A stretch of DNA of 64,000 nt from Mycobacterium interjectum (GTDB lineage Bacteria; Actinomycetota; Actinomycetes; Mycobacteriales; Mycobacteriaceae), in the NCBI GenBank assembly GCA_002102225.1, contig LQPB01000021.1:37425-101424 (forward strand), given 5' to 3'. The position numbers and the translations under genes are program-made. The notes under the pieces are model-generated. The model was not told the DNA's origin, ran no database searches, and saw only the letters and a list, made by a program, of their open reading frames with translations. This document shows, piece after piece, positions 55,254 to 63,740 of the stretch (position 1 is the first letter of the stretch; each line of letters begins with the position of its first letter).

Positions 55254-56492
55254 ATGCCTACCGCCCACCAAGCCGGAAGCCGCGGGTACCGGCGGGTGAC
55301 CGCGGCGCTGTACGGTGCCGGCCTGGCCAGTTTCGCCGCGATGTACTGCACGCAGGCGCTGTTGCCGGCCTTGTCGACGTACTACCGGATCACCCCCGCC
55401 ACCGCCGCACTCGCGGTCTCGGTGACCACGGGAATGCTCGCGCTGTCCGTCGTTCCCGCGAGCGTGCTTTCCGAGCGCTACGGGCGCATCGCCGTGATAC
55501 TGACGTCCGGGGTGGTCTCCAGCGTCATCGGGTTGTTGTTGCCGTTCAGTCCGTCGCTCGGCGTTCTCCTCGCCGGACGGGCGCTGCAAGGCGTCGCGCT
55601 CGCCGGGATCCCCGCCGTGGCGATGGCCCTTCTCGCCGAGGAGATCCACGCCTCGTCGCTCGGGTCGGCGATGGGACGCTACATCGCCGGGACCACGGTG
55701 GGCGGGCTGGCCGGCCGGATCGTCCCGGCCCTGGTCGTCGACGTCAGCAACTGGCGGGTGGCGCTGCTGGTGTGCGCGATGGTGACACTGGCCGGCACGG
55801 TGGTGTTCGCGGTCGCGGTGCCCCGGGCGCAATTTTTCAGCCCGAAGGCGGCGAGCGCGCGGGGCACGGCGCGCAACCTGGCGGTGCATCTGCGAAACCC
55901 CATGCTGCTGAAGCTCTTTGCGTTGGGCTTCGCGCTGATGGGCGGATTCGTCACCGTGTACAACTACCTGGGGTACCGGCTGATCGCCCAGCCATTCGGA
56001 TTGGCCTCGTCGGTCGTCGGGCTGTTGTTCGTGCTGTACCTGGCGGGCACGTGGACCTCCGTCGTGGCGGGGCGGCTGGCCGACCGCAGGGGACGCGCGT
56101 TCGTGCTCGGTGGCGCCTTGCCCATCACGGTGGGCGGCCTGCTGTTGACCATCCCGCACGCGCTGGCCTCGATCGTCCTCGGCGTCGGGCTGTTCACCGG
56201 CGGGTTCTTCGCCGCGCACACGGTGGCCAGCGGCTGGGTGGGCGCTGTGGCGCATCGGCATCGCGCCGAGGCGTCCGCGCTGTACCTGTTCAGCTACTAC
56301 CTCGGCGGTTCGCTGGCGGGCGTGTTCGGTGGCGTCGTCTACGCCGCCGGCGGCTGGCCGGCGACGGCGTGGTTCGTGGGCGCGCTGCTGGCGGCGGCGG
56401 CCTTGCTGGTGGCGCTGCTGGTGCGGGAACCGCCCCTGGGTCAGGCGCCGAACAACTGGGTGATCTTCGAAACGAGCTGCCAGACACCATAA
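55254..56492 (+). CDS. MFS transporter (YnfM/arabinose-efflux-like)
   Basis: This 412-residue major-facilitator protein has about 12 membrane helices and the loop 2-3 motif SERYGRIAVIL (a GxxADRxGRR-type variant) and ADRRGRAFVLGG in the central repeat. It most resembles YnfM-type efflux proteins. ATG 55254 is used. Its last 52 bases are antisense to a small MFS-partner gene read from the other strand. Likely export of a hydrophobic compound or drug; substrate unknown. The divergent LysR protein is a likely regulator. Confidence 0.88.
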   Translation: MPTAHQAGSRGYRRVTAALYGAGLASFAAMYCTQALLPALSTYYRITPATAALAVSVTTGMLALSVVPASVLSERYGRIAVILTSGVVSSVIGLLLPFSPSLGVLLAGRALQGVALAGIPAVAMALLAEEIHASSLGSAMGRYIAGTTVGGLAGRIVPALVVDVSNWRVALLVCAMVTLAGTVVFAVAVPRAQFFSPKAASARGTARNLAVHLRNPMLLKLFALGFALMGGFVTVYNYLGYRLIAQPFGLASSVVGLLFVLYLAGTWTSVVAGRLADRRGRAFVLGGALPITVGGLLLTIPHALASIVLGVGLFTGGFFAAHTVASGWVGAVAHRHRAEASALYLFSYYLGGSLAGVFGGVVYAAGGWPATAWFVGALLAAAALLVALLVREPPLGQAPNNWVIFETSCQTP

Positions 56493-56566
56493 GCGAAAGG
56501 CAGCGTTGCCCACAGCCAGGCGAGAGTGATTGCGGCGGGGCGGACCGTCGTGGTCGGGTTCGTCAC
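56441..56566 (-). CDS. MFS transporter small subunit (41-residue membrane protein)
   Basis: This short gene encodes VTNPTTTVRPAAITLAW followed by LWATLPFAYGVWQLVSKITQLFGA, 41 residues with one membrane segment. Very similar small proteins occur directly after OFA-type MFS genes in actinobacteria and are annotated as MFS small subunits. GTG 56566 overlaps the stop region of the MFS gene by four bases (GTGA). Its 3' part (56441-56492) is antisense to the end of the convergent MFS gene. A preceding GAGGCAACC could serve as ribosome site. Confidence 0.8.
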   Translation of the reverse strand: MTNPTTTVRPAAITLAWLWATLPFAYGVWQLVSKITQLFGA

Positions 56567-57963
56567 GGTTGCCTCTCCGGTTGCCGGTGCGGAATTGCCT
56601 CGGGCGCCAACGCGGTGCCGTCGGGTGGAACGGGCTCGTGGAATCTGGCTGCCACGGGCCTGATCAGCTCGTTGCAGATCAGGCCGACGGCCAGGAGGGC
56701 GATCATCACCCCGAACGACACGAGGTAAAGGTCCGGGCCGTGCTTGCCGGCCGTCTTCTGGGAATCGGCGATGGCGTTGACGATGAGCGGGCCCAGCACA
56801 CCCGCGACCGACCATGCCGTCAGCAGCCTGCCGTGGATGGCGCCAACCTCGTAGGTGCCGAACAGGTCGCGCAGATACGCCGGAACCGTCGAGAAGCCCG
56901 CGCCGTAGAACGACAGGATCAGCACGGTGCACAGCAGGAAGGTGACCTTGTTGGTGTTGGTCGTCAACACCAGCGTGAGATACAGGAGTGCGCCGCCGCC
57001 GAGGTAGAGCCGGTACATTGTCTTGCGGCCCAGCGCATCCGACAGGGACGACCAGCCGATCCGGCCGAGCATGTTGGCCAGCGAAAGCAGGGCGACGAAC
57101 CCGGCGGCCGCCGAAGCCAGCACGGCCGCGCGGGGCGCCCGGGGGAAGAAGTCCTGGTAGATCGGTGAGGCTTTCTCCAGGATGCCGATCCCGGCGGTCA
57201 CGTTGAAGCAGAGCACCATCCACAGCAGCCAGAACTGGGGCGTCCTGATCGCGTTGGCCGCCGACACGCCGGCCGTGCTCACCAGAGATCCGGCCTTGTC
57301 CGGCTTGGGTTTCCAGGCCGCCGGCGCCCAACCCGGCGCCGGCACCCGGATCAGCACGCACCCCATCGACATGAACACGGCGTAGGTGCAGCCCATCACC
57401 AGGAAGGTTCGCGCGACGCCGCCGGTACTGGCGCGCCCGAACGCGTCGAGCAGGCTGTTGGTCCACGGCGACGCGATCAGGGCGCCGCCGCCGAAGCCCA
57501 TGATCGCCAGGCCGGTCGCCATTCCCGGGCGGTCGGGAAACCACTTGATCAACGTGGACACCGGCGAGATGTATCCGATACCGAGGCCGACCCCTCCCAC
57601 GACCCCATAGCCCAGCACCACGAGCCAGTATTGGCGGACCGAAACGCCGAAACCCGCGATCAGCAACCCGCTGCAGAAGCACACGGTGGCAACGACCATG
57701 GCCCAGCGCGGCCCGTAGTGGTCGACGCGGGTGCCGAAGGCTGCGGCCGAAAGGCCCAGCGCCACAATGGCGACGGTGAACGGCATCGCGCTCGCGGTTC
57801 CGGAGACGTGCAGCGACTTCTCCAGCGGGATCTTGAAGACGCTCCAGGCGTAGGCCGAGCCGATGGCCAGGTGGATGGACAGCGCGGCCGGCGGAACCAG
57901 CCAGCGGCTCCATCCGGGTCTGGCAACGATTTTCGAACGGTCCAGCAAGCCGACGCTTGTCAC
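56563..57963 (-). CDS. OFA-family MFS transporter (oxalate/formate antiporter-like)
   Basis: This 466-residue MFS protein of the OFA (oxalate:formate antiporter) family has 12 predicted helices. Landmarks are IHLAIGSAYAWSVFKIPLEKSL, YGVVGGVGLGIGYISPVSTLIKWFPDRPGMATGLAIMGFGGGALI and LANMLGRIGWSSLSDALGRKTMYR. Actual substrates of mycobacterial members are not established; monocarboxylates are plausible. It lies directly upstream of, and overlaps, the small partner gene. Direct and inverted repeats lie upstream of its ATG (57963). Confidence 0.9.
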   Translation of the reverse strand: MTSVGLLDRSKIVARPGWSRWLVPPAALSIHLAIGSAYAWSVFKIPLEKSLHVSGTASAMPFTVAIVALGLSAAAFGTRVDHYGPRWAMVVATVCFCSGLLIAGFGVSVRQYWLVVLGYGVVGGVGLGIGYISPVSTLIKWFPDRPGMATGLAIMGFGGGALIASPWTNSLLDAFGRASTGGVARTFLVMGCTYAVFMSMGCVLIRVPAPGWAPAAWKPKPDKAGSLVSTAGVSAANAIRTPQFWLLWMVLCFNVTAGIGILEKASPIYQDFFPRAPRAAVLASAAAGFVALLSLANMLGRIGWSSLSDALGRKTMYRLYLGGGALLYLTLVLTTNTNKVTFLLCTVLILSFYGAGFSTVPAYLRDLFGTYEVGAIHGRLLTAWSVAGVLGPLIVNAIADSQKTAGKHGPDLYLVSFGVMIALLAVGLICNELIRPVAARFHEPVPPDGTALAPEAIPHRQPERQP

Positions 57964-58039
57964 GATGCACCCTTCTCCCGCGGACGGAGCTCCGTCCCGT
58001 CGCCACTATTTGTGGGGTGCAGCCTTGCGGTCAAGGCGC

Positions 58040-58071
58040 GATTTCTATTGTCCGATAAGGGATTTCTATCG
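58040..58071. promoter_or_regulatory. Direct and inverted repeats upstream of the OFA-type MFS gene
   Basis: GATTTCTAT occurs at 58040-58048 and again at 58061-58069, 21 bases (two helical turns) apart. CGATA (58053-58057) and TATCG (58067-58071) also form a dyad. The region lies 77-108 bases upstream of the MFS start in an AT-richer stretch of the 150-base gap between MFS and cyclase, a typical activator or repressor position. Confidence 0.45.
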
Positions 58072-58113
58072 ACCACGCTCATCGGCGTTGACCACGGGCG
58101 TTGTCAACGCGGA

Positions 58114-59739
58114 TCAGCGATCGGACCGGGCGGGCTCAACCGGGTGGGCCAGCCGCGTGGGGCGCTCGTACCCGCGCAGGGTCACGGTGTCGCCCAAAGA
58201 CCAACGGGCGCATTCTTCTTCGCTGGCGCCCTCGAGCGCGCCGGCGGTCGCAAGCAATTTGCCCGGACGTGACTTGGCCAGTTCACACAGTCGCGCGGCC
58301 TCGTTGACCGGCTCGCCGATGACGGTGTATTCGAACCGTTCCTTGGCGCCCACGTTGCCGGCGACGACCTGCCCGGCCGCCACGCCGATGCCGGCGTCGA
58401 GCTCACACATTTCGTCGGCAAGCCGCTCGGCGATGCGGCGCGCGGCGGCCAGCGCCTGGTCTTCGGGCGAGTCCAGGTGGTTCGGAGCCCCGAAGATGGC
58501 CAGCGACGCGTCGCCTTCGAACTTGTTGACCAGGCCGCAGTGGCGGTCCACCTCCTCGACGACGATCGCGAAAAACCGGTTGAGCGCTTCGACGACCTGG
58601 GTCGGCGGTTGCGTGGTCACCAATTGCGTGGAGCCGACGATGTCGATGAAGACGACCGCGACGTGGCGTTCTTCGCCGCCGAGTTTCGGTCGCTCGCGCT
58701 CGGCGGCCAGCGCGACCTCGCGGCCGACGTGCCGGCCGAAAAGATCGCGCACGCGTTCCCGCTCGCGCAGGCCATTGACCATGGCGTTGAAACCACGCTG
58801 CAGCTCGCCCAATTCGGTGCCGTCGAAGACCACCAGGTCGCCGCGCAGATTGCCCTGCTCCACGCGCCGCAGCGCCGCGCGCACCACCCGCACCGGTGTC
58901 GCGGTCAGCCAGGCCAGAATCCACATCAGGAGGCAGCCGAAGATCAGGGTGGCGAACGAGATGATCAGCACACCGACCGCGAACTGGGTTTCGGTCAGGT
59001 TCCGCATCAGGATCTGGAACATCGCCAGGAGGGCGATCCCGATGACGGGCACGCCGGATCCCAGGAACCACACCATCATGGTTCGGCCCATGATCCCGGC
59101 CGACAGCCGTCGTGGCGGTGGGCCGGCCTCGAGCGCCTGAGCGGCCACCGGGCGCAGCGCGAACTCGGCGAGCAGATAGCTGCCGGTGGCCACCAGCACC
59201 CCACAGAATCCCACCGCGACGATGAACCGCGGGATGAACTGGGTGTTGACGAGGCCATAGAGGATGGTCGACACCACCGCGCCGAGTCCCCACAGGACGA
59301 GGTCGGCGATGGCGATTCGCCAGGGGGCCAGGAAGGTGTTGCGCTCGTCGATGCGGGCGGGCTTGCGCTCGTCGATCGCCCAGCGCAGGGCGAGGACGGT
59401 CCGGCGCGTAATCGAATAGGTGCCCACCGCCAAGGCCAGAGCGATGTAGGCCGGCACGACGCCGAAGGTGAGCCAGGCCGGTGCGTCGTCGAACACGCTC
59501 GGTTCGGGAACCGCGACCGCCACGATCAGCATGACCACCCCGATGCCAATGAGGTTCGCCCCGAGAACCAGCACGGTCATGATGATCTGGATGCGGATGC
59601 GGCGACGTCGTTGGCTTTCCGACACCCGCCCGAGGAGCAGGGAGCCGTAGGCGGGCGTTTCCGGCAGGCGCCCGCTCTGGCGGGTAATCCGCTCGAGCAC
59701 CCGGCCGATACGTTGTGCCATGCTCTTTTTGGCCGACAT
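58114..59739 (-). CDS. Membrane-anchored class III adenylate cyclase (Rv1318c-1320c family)
   Basis: This 541-residue cyclase converts ATP to cAMP. An N-terminal cytosolic segment is followed by about six membrane helices (about 50-260), a HAMP linker (about 275-325, [22 protein letters not shown]) and a C-terminal catalytic domain (about 345-530) with the metal motif [12 protein letters not shown] and [14 protein letters not shown]. The domain order is identical to the Rv1318c, Rv1319c and Rv1320c paralogues. Only one copy is present here instead of three in tandem. ATG 59739 is used. Confidence 0.93.
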   Translation of the reverse strand: MSAKKSMAQRIGRVLERITRQSGRLPETPAYGSLLLGRVSESQRRRRIRIQIIMTVLVLGANLIGIGVVMLIVAVAVPEPSVFDDAPAWLTFGVVPAYIALALAVGTYSITRRTVLALRWAIDERKPARIDERNTFLAPWRIAIADLVLWGLGAVVSTILYGLVNTQFIPRFIVAVGFCGVLVATGSYLLAEFALRPVAAQALEAGPPPRRLSAGIMGRTMMVWFLGSGVPVIGIALLAMFQILMRNLTETQFAVGVLIISFATLIFGCLLMWILAWLTATPVRVVRAALRRVEQGNLRGDLVVFDGTELGELQRGFNAMVNGLRERERVRDLFGRHVGREVALAAERERPKLGGEERHVAVVFIDIVGSTQLVTTQPPTQVVEALNRFFAIVVEEVDRHCGLVNKFEGDASLAIFGAPNHLDSPEDQALAAARRIAERLADEMCELDAGIGVAAGQVVAGNVGAKERFEYTVIGEPVNEAARLCELAKSRPGKLLATAGALEGASEEECARWSLGDTVTLRGYERPTRLAHPVEPARSDR

Positions 59740-59784
59740 GGTGGCGCAAGCCTAATTTGTCGCCCAAGCTCTAAGGTGAGTCGG

Positions 59785-60465
59785 GTGCGCCTCGTCATCG
59801 CCCAATGCACCGTCGACTATGTCGGCCGGCTCACCGCACACCTCCCGTCCGCGCGTCGGCTGCTGCTCTTCAAGGCCGACGGGTCGGTCAGCGTGCACGC
59901 CGACGACCGTGCCTACAAGCCGTTGAACTGGATGAGTCCGCCGTGCTGGCTGACCGAGGAGGCGGGCGGCTCCGGCGATCAACCGCCGCTGTGGGTGGTG
60001 GAGAACAAGGCCGGCGAGCAGCTGCGCATCACCGTCGAGGAGATCGAACACGACTCCAGCCACGATCTGGGCATCGACCCCGGCTTGGTGAAGGACGGCG
60101 TCGAGGCGCACCTACAGGCGTTGCTGGCCGAGCACGTCCAGCTGCTGGGCGAGGGATACACCCTGGTCCGCCGCGAGTACATGACCGCGATCGGACCGGT
60201 GGATCTGCTGTGTCGCGACGAGCGCGGCGGCTCGGTCGCGGTCGAAATCAAGCGCCGCGGCGAGATCGACGGGGTGGAGCAGCTCACCCGGTACCTGGAG
60301 TTGCTCAACCGCGATACCGTCCTGGCACCGGTCAAAGGGATATTCGCCGCTCAGCAAATCAAGCCGCAGGCGCGCACGCTGGCCACCGACCGTGGGATTC
60401 GTTGCGTCACATTGGATTACGACAAGATGCGCGGCATGGACAGCGATGAATACCGGTTGTTCTGA
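59785..60465 (+). CDS. nucS: Mismatch-specific endonuclease NucS/EndoMS
   Basis: NucS cleaves mismatched DNA in the non-canonical mismatch repair of actinobacteria that lack MutS/MutL. The roughly 226-residue protein has an N-terminal dimer/DNA-binding domain ([20 protein letters not shown] and NWMSPPCW) and the catalytic RecB-like domain with GPVDLLCRD and [13 protein letters not shown] (D, ExK). The C-terminal EYRLF resembles the beta-clamp-interacting tail. GTG 59785 is preferred because TAAGGT (59772-59777) sits seven bases upstream, fitting leaderless start; an in-frame GTG at 59776 would add three residues, matching the MSRVRLV form. It corresponds to Rv1321. Confidence 0.95.
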   Translation: MRLVIAQCTVDYVGRLTAHLPSARRLLLFKADGSVSVHADDRAYKPLNWMSPPCWLTEEAGGSGDQPPLWVVENKAGEQLRITVEEIEHDSSHDLGIDPGLVKDGVEAHLQALLAEHVQLLGEGYTLVRREYMTAIGPVDLLCRDERGGSVAVEIKRRGEIDGVEQLTRYLELLNRDTVLAPVKGIFAAQQIKPQARTLATDRGIRCVTLDYDKMRGMDSDEYRLF

Positions 60466-60488
60466 GGTGCCCAACTAAACTGTGGGGC

Positions 60489-60782
60489 ATGCCTCGGCGC
60501 CGTACACCGCCACGCCGGCAGCGCCCGGTGTCGCTCCCGCCGATTCCGCGCCGGGTGGAGACGGGGCCCGACGGTTACGAGTACGAGGTGCGCCCCGTCG
60601 CCGCGGCCCGCGCGGTCAAGATCTATCGCTGCCCCGGTTGCGATCACGAAATCGCCTCCGGCACTGCACATCTGGTGGTATGGCCCGTCGAAGGGCCGCA
60701 GGGAACCGATGACCGGCGGCATTGGCACACGCCGTGCTGGGCCAACCGCGCCACCCGCGGCCCCACCCGAAAGTGGTCTTAG
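60489..60782 (+). CDS. Small conserved protein with Cys-rich zinc-ribbon-like motif (Rv1322-like)
   Basis: This 97-residue protein has an arginine- and proline-rich N terminus (MPRRRTPPRRQRPVSLP) and a CPGC motif at 48-51 with a later His/Cys pair (HWHTPCW), suggesting a zinc ribbon. It is conserved downstream of nucS in mycobacteria. The function is unknown; basic N terminus plus zinc ribbon would fit nucleic-acid or protein binding (inference). ATG 60489 starts 23 bases after nucS. Confidence 0.85.
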   Translation: MPRRRTPPRRQRPVSLPPIPRRVETGPDGYEYEVRPVAAARAVKIYRCPGCDHEIASGTAHLVVWPVEGPQGTDDRRHWHTPCWANRATRGPTRKWS

Positions 60783-60792
60783 GCGCCGCTCG

Positions 60793-61257
60793 CTAGGGGG
60801 CCGGCTCGACCAACTCGATCAGCACCCCGCCGGCATCCTTGGGATGGATGAAGTTGATCCGCGAGTTAGCTGTGCCGCGCCGGGGCGCCTCGTAGACCAG
60901 GCGGACGTCCTGCGAGCGAAGCTGCTCGGAGAGGCTGTCCAGGTCGCTGACCCGGACCGCCATCTGCTGGATGCCGGGACCCCGCTTGTCGAGAAACTTC
61001 GCGATCGTCGAGGAGTCGTCGATCGGGGCCATCAACTGGATCTGCGCGGTGCCCTGGGGGGCGCCCCGCACGGCCAGCATGGCCTCGCGGATTCCCTGGT
61101 CATCGTTGACTTCCTCGTGCACCAGGATCATGCCGAGGTGGTCGTGGTACCAGGTGATGGCAGCGTCCAGGTCGGCGACTGCGATGCCGACGTGATCGAT
61201 CGCCGTCACAAGCTCGGTGGCCAGGATCTGACGGGCGTCAACTTGATCGGTCGTCAT
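60793..61257 (-). CDS. mce: Methylmalonyl-CoA epimerase
   Basis: This 154-residue VOC protein interconverts (2S)- and (2R)-methylmalonyl-CoA for propionate metabolism. The first module IDHVGIAVADLDAAITWYHDHLGM and the second KRGPGIQQMAVRVSDLDSL, with conserved His and Gln/Glu metal ligands and EAPRRGTANSRINFIHPKDAGGVLIELVEP, are typical of the family. It corresponds to Rv1322A. It is divergent from the thiolase gene and convergent with the Rv1322-like gene (gap 10 bases). ATG 61257 is used. Confidence 0.93.
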   Translation of the reverse strand: MTTDQVDARQILATELVTAIDHVGIAVADLDAAITWYHDHLGMILVHEEVNDDQGIREAMLAVRGAPQGTAQIQLMAPIDDSSTIAKFLDKRGPGIQQMAVRVSDLDSLSEQLRSQDVRLVYEAPRRGTANSRINFIHPKDAGGVLIELVEPAP

Positions 61258-61338
61258 CACACCACGGTAACGTGGCGGCAAAGATTCCGCCTCTCCAGGT
61301 AGCGGAATCGGCCGTTCGCGCAAGCCCAGGAGGTTCTC

Positions 61339-62520
61339 ATGACGACGTCGGTGATAGTTGCTGGGGCGCGGACGCCCATCGGCAAGTTGATGGGTTCGCT
61401 GAAGGATTTCTCGGCCAGCGATCTGGGCGCGATCGCGATCGCCGGGGCGCTCGAGAAGGCCCAGCTGCCGGCGTCGGCGGTCGAGTACGTGATCATGGGC
61501 CAGGTGCTGACGGCCGGCGCCGGCCAGATGCCGGCCCGTCAGGCGGCGGTCGCGGCGGGCATCGGCTGGGACGTTCCGGCGCTGACCATCAACAAGATGT
61601 GCCTGTCCGGCATCGACTCCATCGCGCTGGCTGACCAGCTCATTCGAGCCGGGGAGTTCGACGTGGTGGTGGCCGGCGGCCAGGAGTCGATGACCAAGGC
61701 ACCCCACCTGCTGATGGACAGCCGGGCGGGCTACAAATACGGCGACGTGACGGTGTTGGACCACATGGCCTACGACGGCCTGCACGACGTGTTCACCGAC
61801 CAGCCGATGGGCGCGCTCACCGAGCAGCGCAACGACGTCGACCAGTTCACCCGCCAGGAGCAGGACGAGTTCGCTGCGCGGTCCCACCAGAAGGCGGCGG
61901 CGGCGTGGAAGGACGGCGTCTTCACCGACGAAGTGGTGCCGGTCGAGATCCCACAGCGCAAGGGCGATCCGTTGCAGTTCACCGAGGACGAGGGGATCCG
62001 CGCCAACACCACCGCGGAGTCCCTGGCCGGCCTCAAACCGGCGTTCCGCCGCGATGGCACCATCACGGCCGGTTCGGCCTCGCAGATTTCGGACGGCGCG
62101 GCCGCGGTCGTGGTGATGAACAAGGCGAAAGCCCAGGAGCTCGGCCTGACCTGGCTCGTCGAGATCGGGGCGCATGGCGTTGTGGCCGGACCGGATTCCA
62201 CGCTGCAGTCCCAGCCGGCCAACGCGATCAAGAAAGCGCTCGGCCGCGAGGGCATCTCCGTGGACCGGCTCGACGTCGTCGAGATCAACGAGGCGTTCGC
62301 CGCGGTGGCCCTGGCGTCGACCCGGGAGCTCGGCGTCGATCCGGAGATCGTCAACGTCAACGGCGGCGCGATCGCGGTCGGTCATCCGATCGGCATGTCG
62401 GGCGCCAGGATCACCTTGCACGTGGCCCTGGAGTTGGCGCGGCGGGGCTCCGGCTACGGCGTCGCGGCCCTCTGCGGGGCTGGCGGCCAGGGTGACGCAC
62501 TGATCCTGCGCGCCGGTTAG
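61339..62520 (+). CDS. fadA4: Acetyl-CoA acetyltransferase (thiolase)
   Basis: This 393-residue thiolase has Cys88 (NKMCLSG) as acyl carrier, a conserved [16 protein letters not shown]is motif, and the second active-site Cys in [11 protein letters not shown] near the C terminus. It condenses or cleaves acetoacetyl-CoA (degradative or biosynthetic not decided). CCAGGAGG precedes ATG 61339. It corresponds to Rv1323 (fadA4). Confidence 0.95.
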   Translation: MTTSVIVAGARTPIGKLMGSLKDFSASDLGAIAIAGALEKAQLPASAVEYVIMGQVLTAGAGQMPARQAAVAAGIGWDVPALTINKMCLSGIDSIALADQLIRAGEFDVVVAGGQESMTKAPHLLMDSRAGYKYGDVTVLDHMAYDGLHDVFTDQPMGALTEQRNDVDQFTRQEQDEFAARSHQKAAAAWKDGVFTDEVVPVEIPQRKGDPLQFTEDEGIRANTTAESLAGLKPAFRRDGTITAGSASQISDGAAAVVVMNKAKAQELGLTWLVEIGAHGVVAGPDSTLQSQPANAIKKALGREGISVDRLDVVEINEAFAAVALASTRELGVDPEIVNVNGGAIAVGHPIGMSGARITLHVALELARRGSGYGVAALCGAGGQGDALILRAG

Positions 62521-62689
62521 GCACCCCCGCCGACGTTGCTGGAGTTTGCTGCACGCAAAAGTTTGTGATTTTGGTCATAACACCCGGTAAGGGTCGGTAC
62601 GGGCACGCGGTGGGGGCCGATTCGCGAGCCCATGAGCGTCGGCGCGACCGGGTGACTCGGTATCCGGAGCGCATGACAAACTTGACGGC

Positions 62690-63601
62690 GTGACGCGTCC
62701 CCGACCCTCGATCGGGCCCGCACTGGCCGGTGCGGTCGACCTGTCCGGCCTCAAGCAGCGAGCCCAGCAGAACGCTTCCACGGCCGGTCCCGCGGGGCCG
62801 GCGACGCCCGCCCCGCCGGGTGGCACGGAGGTCAACGAGGCCAATTTCGAAGAACAGGTCATCGTCCGGTCCGACGAGGTCCCGGTCGTGGTGTTGCTGT
62901 GGTCGCCGCGCAGCGACGCGTGCGTCCAGCTCCTCGAGACGCTGTCCGGCATGGCCGCCGAGGACGGCGGCACGTGGGCGCTGGCGACGGTCAACGTCGA
63001 CGTGACGCCAAGGGTGGCCCAGATATTCGGCGTGGACGCGGTGCCGACCGTCGTGGCATTGGCCGCCGGGCAGCCGCTGTCCAGCTTCCAGGGTGTTCAG
63101 CCGCCCGACCAATTGCGCCGGTGGGTGGACTCGCTGTTGTCCGCGACGGCCGGAAAGCTCAGGGGCCCAAGCGGTTTCGGAGAAGCGGAGGTGGATCCGG
63201 AGCTGGCCCAGGCGCGCCAACAGCTTGAGGAGGGCGATTTCGACGCCGCCAAACAGTCGTATCAGGCGATACTGGATGCCAACCCGGCCAGCGTCGAAGC
63301 CAAAGGCGCGATCCGCCAGATCGACTTCCTCACGCGCGCAACGACGCAACGTCCCGACGCCGTCGCGGCCGCCGATGCCGCGCCGGGCGACGTCGACGCG
63401 GCGTTGGCCGCCGCCGACGTGCAAATCCTCAACCAGGACGTGAGCGCGGCGTTCGAGCGCCTGATCGCCTTGGTGCGCAGCACATCCGGCGACGAGCGCA
63501 CCCGCGTGCGCACCCGGTTGATCGAGCTGTTCGAGCTCTTCGATCCCGCCGACCCTGAAGTTGTCGCCGGTCGGCGCAACCTCGCCAACGCCCTGTACTG
63601 A
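62690..63601 (+). CDS. CnoX/YbbN-like thioredoxin-fold protein with TPR-like C terminus, CxxC missing
   Basis: This 303-residue protein has a proline-rich N terminus (about 1-45), a thioredoxin fold (about 48-155; VVVLLWSPRSDACVQLLETL, VPTVVALAAGQPLSSFQG) and a C-terminal helical TPR-like region (about 175-303, LAQARQQLEEGDFDAAKQSYQAIL and IELFELFDPADPEVVAGRRNLANALY). The thioredoxin CxxC is SDAC, leaving a single Cys, as in chaperone-like CnoX/YbbN proteins, so redox activity is unlikely. GTG 62690 is the start. It corresponds to Rv1324. Confidence 0.9.
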   Translation: MTRPRPSIGPALAGAVDLSGLKQRAQQNASTAGPAGPATPAPPGGTEVNEANFEEQVIVRSDEVPVVVLLWSPRSDACVQLLETLSGMAAEDGGTWALATVNVDVTPRVAQIFGVDAVPTVVALAAGQPLSSFQGVQPPDQLRRWVDSLLSATAGKLRGPSGFGEAEVDPELAQARQQLEEGDFDAAKQSYQAILDANPASVEAKGAIRQIDFLTRATTQRPDAVAAADAAPGDVDAALAAADVQILNQDVSAAFERLIALVRSTSGDERTRVRTRLIELFELFDPADPEVVAGRRNLANALY

Positions 63602-63608
63602 GTTCCCC

Positions 63609-63740
63609 TTACGGGCCCGATATCCCGTTCGTGCCGGGCAGGCCGAGCAGCCCGGCCGCGCCGCCGGCACCGCCGGCGCCACCGAGGCCGGTCGCCGGGC
63701 CGATCCCGCCGTTGCCGCCGTTACCGCCGTTGCCGAGCAG
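63609..63740 (-). CDS. PE_PGRS-type C-terminal fragment (minus strand)
   Basis: The minus strand reads LLGNGGNGGNGGIGPATGL, then GGAGGAGGAAGLLGLPGTNG and ISGP before a TAA at 63609-63611, a typical PGRS end. In M. tuberculosis the equivalent place holds PE_PGRS24 (Rv1325c) on the minus strand, which supports this orientation. To the right of about 63740 the sense strand appears to change: the minus frame stays open but reads proline-rich antisense (PPAP-type). So only about 44 codons are credible here. Coordinates of the inner boundary are approximate. Confidence 0.6.
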   Translation of the reverse strand: MLGNGGNGGNGGIGPATGLGGAGGAGGAAGLLGLPGTNGISGP

